This document shows positions 19,363-26,158 of a stretch of 37,879 nt of DNA, piece after piece. The stretch's first letter is position 1; the number at the start of each line of letters is the position of its first letter. The notes under the pieces are model-generated. The model was not told the DNA's origin. It searched no databases and saw nothing but the letters and a program-made list of their open reading frames with translations. Origin of the DNA: Solidesulfovibrio sp. (GTDB taxonomy: Bacteria > Desulfobacterota > Desulfovibrionia > Desulfovibrionales > Desulfovibrionaceae). The DNA lies in contig NZ_JARKOZ010000120.1 in assembly GCF_029978005.1 (NCBI RefSeq), forward strand, positions 1 to 37,879, written 5' to 3'. Made by a program: the position numbers and the translations under genes.

Positions 19363-19391
19363 ACCATAATATCATACTGATTTGGTATCAA
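19363..19391 (-). promoter_or_regulatory. Probable sigma70 promoter of the cus-type operon
   Basis: On the minus strand TTGATA (complement of 19386-19391, 5/6 match) and TATGGT (complement of 19363-19368, 4/6) are exactly 17 bases apart. The mRNA leader would be about 120 bases. The -35 lies inside the palindrome at 19383-19397. Confidence 0.55.
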
Positions 19392-19397
19392 ATACCA
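19383..19397. promoter_or_regulatory. Palindromic operator candidate overlapping the -35 of the cus-type promoter
   Basis: TGGTAT-CAA-ATACCA is a perfect 6-base inverted repeat with a 3-base centre covering the -35 region. A metal-responsive repressor is the natural guess. No regulator gene is adjacent, so its identity is unknown. Confidence 0.45.
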
Positions 19398-19613
19398 TGC
19401 CAAACGGTCTTCAAAGACAATTCATTGAATTTAATAGGTCTTTATTCGTTTCTCCGCCGTAAGGTTGCGGCGATGTCTTTTTTATGAACAGCCTACGGAT
19501 AAAAATCATACACGCCAAGTGAAGTTGAGGGAAATTGGAAAGAGCCGGGTGGAGTTCCCCCGATTTCGTGGCCGTTTTTGATTTGAACCCTGGGGAAGCG
19601 AGACCATGCATCC

Positions 19614-19964
19614 TTACGTAAGCCAAGGGCGACATGGTGTCGATGACCTGCCCGGGATTTTCGGACCATCAGTCCATATCCGTTTCAACGGGAGCTCTGC
19701 CTTCAAATCTTCATCAAGTTTTTCAAAGGTCGAGAATAGCTGCTCGAACAATTCCCGCTGCGACCAAAGTCTTACTCGAAACAATCTTGCAGCAAGCTCC
19801 TTTTGTGCATTTGGCTCGAAACCTCCCCCGGATACGAAAAGCCCTTCGGCGGCTGCGAACGTGCTGACAGCTCCAAGCAGCTTGTCGCCGGTCGGGCGAT
19901 CGACAGGCGTCACGCCGCTGATTCCCGACGAGCCCGTGACAGACATTTTTGTTACCGAACACAC
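19614..19964 (-). pseudogene. Remnant of an Mrr-type restriction endonuclease (C-terminal part)
   Basis: The complement reads PVDRPTGDKLLGAVSTF, GLFVSGGGF and RVRLWSQRELFEQL, then LDEDLKAELPLKRIWT. This is the end of the Mrr-like restriction endonuclease group, whose members cut modified or foreign DNA. The upstream part that should hold the catalytic D...QxK residues is missing, the reading has no ribosome site, and the tail after KRIWT is not family-like. It is a decayed fragment of about 115 codons. The surrounding 19360-20240 is unusually AT-rich for this window, consistent with acquired DNA. Bases 19530-19575 resemble the GATTTCGTGG-type ends seen in some insertion sequences, but this is too weak to call. 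Confidence 0.65.
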
Positions 19965-20061
19965 GGGGAAAGCTTTTCGTCCCTCCTGCCAGGCCGTGCC
20001 GCAATGTACGCTTCGCCGCTGCGCAACATGACGCTCTTCAAACTACCCCTATTTTAAAAAC

Positions 20062-20082
20062 ATTTGCTTGGAACACGCAAAT
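20062..20082. promoter_or_regulatory. Inverted repeat in the AT-rich leader of the transporter-CODH operon
   Basis: ATTTGC-N9-GCAAAT is a perfect 6-base inverted repeat 340 bases before the first gene. A second one, CAATTT-TTG-AAATTG, is at 20200-20214. Either may be a regulator site. Neither matches the CooA or FNR consensus as I know them, and no convincing -35/-10 pair stands out in the AT-rich run. Confidence 0.3.
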
Positions 20083-20422
20083 CAATGACAACGAAATTTC
20101 ATAAAAATACATGAAAAATAATTGAAATCAACGAAAAGGCAAAACACGCTCCGGTCACGGTTATTATTACCCGCGAATCGAAAATACTTCAACTATTAAC
20201 AATTTTTGAAATTGCGAACCAGGGCACATTGGTTGCTTTTACCTGCCCTTGAAACGGCGCATGCCTCCACTTTTTTTTCAAGAACGGCCGCGTACCGCAC
20301 ACCAGAGCCGCGACGGTGGATACCGGGGAATGCTTGCTCAAAAACGACGCTTCTCCGTTCGTGAGGCAGGGGGTCATTGTCAGCGCCCATCCTTTTTCAC
20401 CGTAAACACCAGCGAGGGGGTC

Positions 20423-21784
20423 ATGACGGACAAGACCAAGAATTCGGACCGCCCAGCCGCCGGCGGCACGGCCGACAGCGCGGCAACTGGCGAGGAGCGT
20501 GTCCTCGCCGGAACACAGGACCGCGAGACGATCATCGGCCGGGCCGTGGAAGAGGCCGTGCTGCACGGGATCTTCCGCGGCCGGACGGTCACCCGGCGCG
20601 GCTTCATCCGACAGCTTGGCTTGGCCGGAGCCATGGCCGTCATCGCCGACATCTTCCCCATAAACGCGGCCAAGGCCTTGGCGAACGATCCGCCCAAAGA
20701 CCTGGAGAAAACCGCCCTGAAAATCGGGTTCATCCCCATAAACTGCGCCACGCCCATCATCATGGCGCACCCCATGGGCTTTTACGAGAAGCATGGCCTC
20801 AAAGGCACGGAAGTGGTCAAGGGCGCGGGCTGGGCCATGATCCGCGACTGGGCCGTGTCCAAGCAGATCGACTGCGCCCACATGCTGGCCCCCATGCCCC
20901 TGGCGCTGACCACGGGCGTCGGTTCGTCCACCACACCCTTCGTCATACCCGCCCTGGAGAACCTCAACGGCCAGGCCATCGTCCTGCACAAAAAACACAA
21001 GGACCTCACCGAGGCCAGCCAACTCAAGGGCATGACCCTGTGCATCCCCTTCGAGTTCTCCATCCACAACCTGCTGTTGCGCTACTACCTGGCCGAAGGC
21101 GGCGTGGACCCGGACAAGGACGTGAAACTGCGGGTGGTCAATCCGGCCGAGATGGTGGCCAACCTCAAGGCGGAGAACGTGGACGGCTTCATCGGACCCG
21201 AGCCGTTCAACCAGCGGGCCGTCTTCGAGGACGCCGGCTTCATCTTCAAGTTGACCCATGACATCTGGCCCGACCACCCGTGCTGCGCCTTCGCCTGCAG
21301 CCGGGAGTTCGTGACCCAGATGCCCAACACTTTCCAGGCCGCCTTCCAGGCCATCGTGGACGCCACGGTGTTCGCCACGGACCACAAGAACCGCAAGGAC
21401 ATCGCCAAGGCCATCGCTCCGCGCAACTACCTCAACCAGCCCGTGGAGGTCATCGAGCAGGTTCTGACGGGCGATTTCCCTGACGGCCTGGGCAACATGC
21501 GCCACATCCCCGACCGCATCAGCTTCCACCCCTTCCCCTGGAATTCCATGGCGGTCTGGATCCTGACCCAGATGAAGCGCTGGGGCTACCTCCAGGGCGA
21601 CGTGGACTACCGCAAGATCGCCGACGAGGTCTTCTTGTCCGCGGAATGCAAGAACATCATGGAGCAGGAGGGGTATCCCGCGCCGACCGGCTCGCCCTAC
21701 GCCCGGCACGTCATCATGGGCAAGGAATTCGATCCGGCCAACCCCCAGCAATACTTGGACAGCTTCCCCATCCGGCGCGGCTAG
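20423..21784 (+). CDS. NrtA/CmpA-type ABC transporter substrate-binding protein, Tat-exported
   Basis: This is a 453-residue protein with a long polar N-region, then TRRGFIRQLGLAG (57-69), a twin-arginine signal with R58-R59 and cleavage near AAKA-LAND (~84). The mature part (from ~98, LKIGFIPINCATPIIMAHPMGFYEKHGL) is the periplasmic binding fold of the nitrate/bicarbonate (NrtA/CmpA) branch of the NitT/TauT family. SIHNLLLRYYLAEGGVDPDKD (213-233 region) and PAEMVANLKAENVDGF follow the NrtA pattern, including a His (H215) at the position that helps hold the anion in NrtA/CmpA. It would deliver a small anion to the permease encoded next. Start: ATG at 20423 after GAGGGGG; a longer frame from 20249 has no support. 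Nitrate, bicarbonate or another ligand cannot be decided from sequence. Confidence 0.85.
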   Translation: MTDKTKNSDRPAAGGTADSAATGEERVLAGTQDRETIIGRAVEEAVLHGIFRGRTVTRRGFIRQLGLAGAMAVIADIFPINAAKALANDPPKDLEKTALKIGFIPINCATPIIMAHPMGFYEKHGLKGTEVVKGAGWAMIRDWAVSKQIDCAHMLAPMPLALTTGVGSSTTPFVIPALENLNGQAIVLHKKHKDLTEASQLKGMTLCIPFEFSIHNLLLRYYLAEGGVDPDKDVKLRVVNPAEMVANLKAENVDGFIGPEPFNQRAVFEDAGFIFKLTHDIWPDHPCCAFACSREFVTQMPNTFQAAFQAIVDATVFATDHKNRKDIAKAIAPRNYLNQPVEVIEQVLTGDFPDGLGNMRHIPDRISFHPFPWNSMAVWILTQMKRWGYLQGDVDYRKIADEVFLSAECKNIMEQEGYPAPTGSPYARHVIMGKEFDPANPQQYLDSFPIRRG

Positions 21785-21798
21785 CAACCCGGAAGGCT

Positions 21799-21952
21799 TC
21801 CCCCGCCCACGGCGCGAAAGGACCGCGCGCGCCGGCGGGCCGGGCCATGTCCGCCCCTCCCCCGCGCGCCGGCGCGAAAGGGCGGCCAAGGCCTTTCACG
21901 ACAACAACAACAAAGCCCTTTCCCGCCGCGCGGGGCGAAAGGGCGCAGAAGG
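21799..21952 (+). repeat. Three hairpin-forming repeats between binding-protein and permease genes
   Basis: The motif GG(C/G)GCGAAAGG occurs at 21811, 21871 and 21932, about 60 bases apart, each preceded by a C-rich arm. The second sits on the perfect palindrome CGCGCCGGCGCG. The third forms a CCCTTTC...GAAAGGG stem (21916-21943). Such elements after a binding-protein gene often stabilise its mRNA relative to the permease; that role is inferred here. Confidence 0.55.
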
Positions 21953-21962
21953 ATCGTTGCAC

Positions 21963-22742
21963 ATGGCAGTCCCCTCCGACACCGCCAAGGGCTGGATATG
22001 GCTGAGCCTCGTCGTCCTGCTGCTTTTCCTGGGCGTATGGGCGCTTTTCGCCTTGACCTCCAAGACCTTCCCGAGCCCCGCGGCCGTGGCCCGGGAATCC
22101 TGGTTCTTCCTGTCCAGGCCTTTCTACGACGGCGGGCCCAACGACAAGGGCATCGCCATCCTCACCGCCTACAGCCTGGCCCGGCTGTGCACGGGCTTTC
22201 TGGCCGGGTCCGTGGTGGCCATCCTGCTCGGCGTGATCCTCGGCCTCAACCAAACCCTGTTCAAGGCCCTCAACCCCTATATCCAGATGCTCAAGGCCAT
22301 CTCGCCCATCGCCTGGATGCCGCTGCTGCTCTATTCGGTCAAGGACAGCGGCTGGGCCGCCCTGCTGGTGGTGTTCATGGCCAGCCTGTGGCCCACCCTG
22401 GCCAACACCGCCTTCGGCGTCTCCAACATCAAAGCCGACTATCTCAATATCGCCAACATCCTGCAGATGAAGCCTCTGACCAAGGTGTGCAAGGTCATCC
22501 TGCCGGCCGCCGGACCGACCATCGTGGCCGGACTCAAGATCTCCATGGGCAGCGCCTGGGTGGCCATCGTGCCGGCCGAAGCCCTGCTCGGCTCCCTGGG
22601 CCTGGGCTATTTCGTATGGAACGAATGGAACAACCTGTCCCTGGCCAGCGTCATCTTCGCCATCCTGATCATCGGCGTGGTGGGCGTGCTGATCGACAAC
22701 CTGTTCAGCAGGCTCGCCGGAGGGCTGGCCTATGTGGACTAG
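21963..22742 (+). CDS. ABC transporter permease, NrtB/SsuC type
   Basis: This 259-residue inner-membrane permease has about six hydrophobic segments, starting with WIWLSLVVLLLFLGVWALFAL (12-32). The ATPase-contact loop lies near AEALLGSLGLGYFVW (~204-218), matching the EAA-type motif of BPD_transp_1 permeases of the NitT/TauT group. It forms the membrane channel with the ATPase encoded next. I prefer the ATG at 21963; a TTG at 21957 in frame is equally close to AAGGATC. The stop codon overlaps an in-frame ATG of the next reading frame (22732). Confidence 0.85.
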   Translation: MAVPSDTAKGWIWLSLVVLLLFLGVWALFALTSKTFPSPAAVARESWFFLSRPFYDGGPNDKGIAILTAYSLARLCTGFLAGSVVAILLGVILGLNQTLFKALNPYIQMLKAISPIAWMPLLLYSVKDSGWAALLVVFMASLWPTLANTAFGVSNIKADYLNIANILQMKPLTKVCKVILPAAGPTIVAGLKISMGSAWVAIVPAEALLGSLGLGYFVWNEWNNLSLASVIFAILIIGVVGVLIDNLFSRLAGGLAYVD

Positions 22743-22848
22743 AACCGAACCAGAGGACCAGGCGCCTGCGGCGGCGCCGCTCTTCGGACCCGTCGGCGTC
22801 CTGCCGCAGGACGATCGCGGCGGATCGCGCCGCCAAGGGGGAACAACC

Positions 22849-23631
22849 GTGTCCAAGGCCATGTTGGAAGTGGAGAAGATATCGAAGCATTTCACCCTGT
22901 CCGGCCAGAAGGAGCCCTTCTGCGTGTTCCGCGACCTCTCGCTGCAGGTCAGGGAGAAGGAGTATCTGTCGGTGCTCGGGCATTCCGGCTGCGGCAAGTC
23001 GACCCTGCTCAACATCATCGCCGGAATCGACACGGCCAACTCCGGCCACATCATCCTCAACGGGCGCGAGGTCCAGGAGCCGGGTCTGGACCGCATGGTC
23101 GTGTTCCAGAACTTCGCCCTGATGCCCTGGCTGACCGTGTTCGGCAACGTCCGGCTGGCGGTCAGGGCCCGCTACCCGGAATGGTCCAAGCAGCAGGTCG
23201 CCGACTGGGTCGACAAGTACCTGGACATGGTCGGCCTGTCCGGCGCCGCCAACAAGCGCCCCTGGGAACTCTCCGGCGGCATGCGCCAGCGCGCCGGCAT
23301 CGCCCGGGCCTTTTCGGTCAAGCCGAGCATCATGCTCCTCGACGAGCCCTTCGCCCAGATCGACGCCCTGACCCGCGGCGTCATCCAGGACGAACTGGTG
23401 CGCATGTGGGAGGAGACGGGCATCACCATCTTCATGGTCACCCACGACGTGGACGAGGCCATCCTGCTCTCCGACCGCATCATGCTCATGTCGCCGGGGC
23501 CGCAGGCCAAGTTCATGGACGAGATCGAGGTGGACATTCCCCGCCCGCGCAAACGGATAAGCATCATCGAGCATCCCCGTTTTTACGAGATCCGCAACAG
23601 GATCATCAGCTTCCTGTCGCAAAAGGGCTAG
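22849..23631 (+). CDS. ABC transporter ATP-binding protein, NrtD/TauB type
   Basis: The protein has 260 residues. Walker A is GHSGCGKST (45-53), the signature is LSGGMRQRAGIARAF, Walker B is IMLLDEPFAQID, and the switch histidine is in MVTHDVDEA. These are complete, so it should hydrolyse ATP to drive the permease. The preferred start is GTG at 22849 because AGGGGGAA lies 7 bases upstream and the protein then begins as the family does (ML.VEKISKHF). An alternative ATG at 22732 overlaps the permease stop and would add 39 low-complexity residues. The C-terminal IDVPRPR-like segment (VDIPRPRKR) is typical of this group. Confidence 0.88.
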   Translation: MSKAMLEVEKISKHFTLSGQKEPFCVFRDLSLQVREKEYLSVLGHSGCGKSTLLNIIAGIDTANSGHIILNGREVQEPGLDRMVVFQNFALMPWLTVFGNVRLAVRARYPEWSKQQVADWVDKYLDMVGLSGAANKRPWELSGGMRQRAGIARAFSVKPSIMLLDEPFAQIDALTRGVIQDELVRMWEETGITIFMVTHDVDEAILLSDRIMLMSPGPQAKFMDEIEVDIPRPRKRISIIEHPRFYEIRNRIISFLSQKG

Positions 23632-23754
23632 GGCGCATTGGGCGGCGGCCTCACGTCCGGCGGCTGCGGCGTCGGGCGGCGCGGGGCGTTTCGACAACAA
23701 CGGGCGCACGCGGGCGGACGCCCGCCGCGCGCCGGACGCAATGGAGGACCAGAC

Positions 23755-25776
23755 ATGGCAGCGCATTCCCACGACGAGGGGTCGCACCACCATTCCCACG
23801 ATCACGACGGGCACCACCACCATCATCACCATGGCCCGGACGCCTGCAACGACTACGCCACGGCCGTCGCCCAATACCGCAAAACCTTCGCCAGCAAGGC
23901 CGAAGTCATGGCCCAGGCGCCGGATCCGGCGGTGCGCGAGATGGTGGCCTACATGGACCGCCTGGGCTGCGAGAACTGCTTCGACCGCTTCGATCAGCAA
24001 AAGCCCCAATGCACCTTCGGCCTGGCCGGGGTGTGCTGCAAAAACTGCACGCTCGGTCCGTGCAAGATCACGAAGAAATCCCCCCGGGGCGTGTGCGGGG
24101 CCGGAGCCGACCTGATCGTGGCCCGCAATCTCTGCCGGCACGCCGCGGCCGGGGTCTCGGCCCACGGTTCCCGGGCCCGCGAGGTCATGCTGGCCCTGCG
24201 CAAGGCCGCCGCCGGCGAGATCAAGATCCCCATCCTCGGCCGGGAAAAAGTCCTGGCCACGGCCAAGATGTTCGGCCTGGAGGTCGAAGGGCAGTCCGTC
24301 GAAGCCCTGGCGGGGCGCATCGCGGACATCCTGCTCGAAGACATGAGCCGCACCGTGCCGGGTCCCCACCGCACGCTGTCCGCCGTCGCCACGCCCGAGC
24401 GCCGCCAGGTCTGGGAGCAGCTCGGGCTTTTGCCTGTCAGTGCCTACCACGAGGTCTTCGAGGCCCTGCACCAGACCGTCACCGGCAACCAGGGCGACTG
24501 GCGCAAGGTGATGGACCAGTTCCTGCGCTGCGGCATCGCCTTTTCCATGTCGAGCGTGGTCGGCGGCTCCATCGCCAGCGACTGCCTCTACGGCGTGCCC
24601 ACCCGGGCCACGTCCAAGGTCAACCTGGGGGCCCTGGAAAAGGGCTGCGTCAACATCGCCATCCACGGCCACGCCCCTATGCTCGCCATGGAGATCGTCC
24701 GGCTGGCCCGGACCGAAAAGTTCACGGCCATGGCCCGGGCGGCCGGCGCCGGGGGCATCCGCTTCTACGGCATCTGCTGCTCGGGGCTGTCCGCCATGTA
24801 CCGGCTCGGCGGCGTCATTCCCCTGGCCAACGCCAACGGGGCCGAACTGGTGCTGGCCACCGGCGCCCTGGACCTCTGGGTCGCCGACATCCAGGACATT
24901 TTCCCGGCCATCATGGACGTGGCCAACTGCTTCAAAACCGTGGTCGTCACCACCAACGAATCCACCCGTCTGCCCGGCGCCGAGCACTACGGCTACAAAC
25001 GCGACCTGTCCGACCTGGACCGGATCGGCGACCTGGCGGAGAAGATCCTCACCCGGGCCGTCGAGAGCTACACGCAACGCCGCGACGTGCCGGTCCACAT
25101 CCCTCCCTACGAAGTCGAGGCCGAAGTGGGATTTTGCCTGGAGTATCTCAACAAGCGCTACGGCGGCAGCGTCGCGCCCGTGGCCGAGGCCCTGCGCAAC
25201 GGGACCATCCGCGGCGTCATCAACCTGGCCGGCTGCACCAACACGCGCATCGTCTACGAAAAAGCCATCGTGGATATCGTCGACGTCCTGTTGCAAAACG
25301 ACATCCTGGTCCTGGCCAACGGCTGCGCCTCCTTCCCCATGGCCAAACTCGGCTACTGCACGGTCAAGGCGCAGGAGCGTTGCAGCGAGGGTCTCAAACG
25401 TTTCCTGGGCGACGACATGCCACCGGTGTGGCACATGGGCGAATGCATCGACAACGCCCATGCCGCCGTATTTTTCCGCACCGTGGCCGACATGCTGGGG
25501 CATCCCTTCAAGGACCTGCCCTACGCCGAAGTCACGCCGGAGTGGTCCAACGAAAAGGGCGTGGGTGCGGCCCTGAGCTTCCGCATGCTCGGCTTCAATT
25601 CCTACCATTGCGTCCACGCCCCGGTGCAAGGTTCGGACGCCGTCATGGGCTTCATTTACGGCGGCACAGCCGAACTCCTTGGCTCGGCGATGATCGTGGA
25701 CACGGATCCGGTCAATCTGGCAAATCGCATCATCTCGGATTTCAACCAGAAGCGGGAAGATCTCGGCTGGACGTAA
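23755..25776 (+). CDS. cooS: Divergent anaerobic CO dehydrogenase (CooS) homologue with His-rich tail and altered active-site cluster
   Basis: This 673-residue Ni,Fe-CODH-fold protein starts at an ATG after GGAGG. Residues 4-26 hold 14 histidines, a likely nickel/zinc-binding tail. Cysteines C86 and C94 (D cluster) and C95, C98, C103 and C114 (B cluster) are all kept. By my recall of C. hydrogenoformans CODH-II, the C-cluster ligands H261, C295, C446, C476 and C526 and the base K563 correspond to H306, C342, C494, C524, C564 and K601. The position of C333 (DYQCIQP) is here DIQDIFP, with D381. H93 is kept as H137, but the next relay histidines are R140 and E143. CODH interconverts CO and CO2; with this substitution the activity is uncertain. 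It follows an NrtABD-type importer; no cooC, cooF or cooA is seen. Confidence 0.85.
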   Translation: MAAHSHDEGSHHHSHDHDGHHHHHHHGPDACNDYATAVAQYRKTFASKAEVMAQAPDPAVREMVAYMDRLGCENCFDRFDQQKPQCTFGLAGVCCKNCTLGPCKITKKSPRGVCGAGADLIVARNLCRHAAAGVSAHGSRAREVMLALRKAAAGEIKIPILGREKVLATAKMFGLEVEGQSVEALAGRIADILLEDMSRTVPGPHRTLSAVATPERRQVWEQLGLLPVSAYHEVFEALHQTVTGNQGDWRKVMDQFLRCGIAFSMSSVVGGSIASDCLYGVPTRATSKVNLGALEKGCVNIAIHGHAPMLAMEIVRLARTEKFTAMARAAGAGGIRFYGICCSGLSAMYRLGGVIPLANANGAELVLATGALDLWVADIQDIFPAIMDVANCFKTVVVTTNESTRLPGAEHYGYKRDLSDLDRIGDLAEKILTRAVESYTQRRDVPVHIPPYEVEAEVGFCLEYLNKRYGGSVAPVAEALRNGTIRGVINLAGCTNTRIVYEKAIVDIVDVLLQNDILVLANGCASFPMAKLGYCTVKAQERCSEGLKRFLGDDMPPVWHMGECIDNAHAAVFFRTVADMLGHPFKDLPYAEVTPEWSNEKGVGAALSFRMLGFNSYHCVHAPVQGSDAVMGFIYGGTAELLGSAMIVDTDPVNLANRIISDFNQKREDLGWT

Positions 25777-25785
25777 CCTGCGGGG

Positions 25786-25821
25786 GGGACCGGGTCAGGC
25801 GCTTCAGCCTGGCGCGGTCCC
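25786..25821 (+). terminator. Hairpin after the CODH-like gene
   Basis: GGGACCG (25786-25792) pairs with CGGTCCC (25815-25821). Inside is a second stem, CAGGC/GCCTG. It begins 9 bases after the stop codon. No T run follows, so it may end or protect the operon mRNA rather than act as a classical intrinsic terminator. Confidence 0.45.
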
Positions 25822-25861
25822 TGCTTCCAACCTTTGCCCCGGACAGCCCCCAGGTGCCTCG

Positions 25862-26150
25862 CGGATCTACGAGCTGGACATGGCCGTGAGCGACGAAGAC
25901 GAGCTCGACCGGCGGCATGCGTTGTCCGTGCGGCCGTCGCTCACAGCGGTCAAAATCGGCAGCGACGAAGTGGCCAGCCTGGGCAGGCGAGGCGGGCGCA
26001 TCTTCCTCGGCCACCGCTGGCCCGACGCGTACCCCGGGCGGGCGGCCTGTTTCCTGGAGGGCAGCTTCTTTCTGCCCCCTCTACCGCACGACCAAGCTCT
26101 ACGACCCCGACCGCGAAGCGTTCTCCGGGATGCGGCGGTCAAACTATTTT
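25862..26150 (+). pseudogene. Decayed reading frame of unknown identity between cooS and the sigma54 activator
   Basis: A plus-strand frame reads IYELDMAVSDEDELDRR, then VKIGSDEVASLGRRGGRIF and GHRWPDAYPGRAACFLEG to about 26070. A second frame then continues plausibly as CPLYRTTKLYDPDREAF and SGMRRSN. The composition is protein-like in both halves, and a single frameshift near 26070-26080 would join them. I do not recognise the family. There is no good ribosome site and the 3' end runs into the terminal bases of the convergent regulator gene. It may be a gene remnant or chance coding-like sequence. Confidence 0.35.
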
Positions 26151-26158
26151 TGCAACCT

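Noticed and set aside
19477-19500. CGCCG...CGGCG stem followed by TTTTTT as an intrinsic terminator (stem at about 19457-19474)
   Set aside because: The T run is about 6 bases away from a 5-base stem, and no plus-strand gene lies upstream to terminate.
19411-19635. Small minus-strand frame of 74 codons in the AT-rich region
   Set aside because: No homology recognised, no ribosome site, and it overlaps the upstream area of the efflux operon promoter.
22732-22848. 39-residue N-terminal extension of the ATPase from the ATG overlapping the permease stop
   Set aside because: No ribosome site and unlike the family; the GTG at 22849 has AGGGGGAA. Kept as an alternative only.
23640-23754. 39-residue N-terminal extension of the CODH-like protein
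   Set aside because: GGAGG sits directly before the ATG at 23755, and the extension is Gly/Arg-rich noncoding-like sequence.
23797-23833. CAC/CAT repeat at the cooS-like start seen as a possible simple-sequence repeat or CRISPR-like unit
   Set aside because: It is the in-frame His-codon run of the protein tail; there are no spacers or repeat periodicity beyond the codons.
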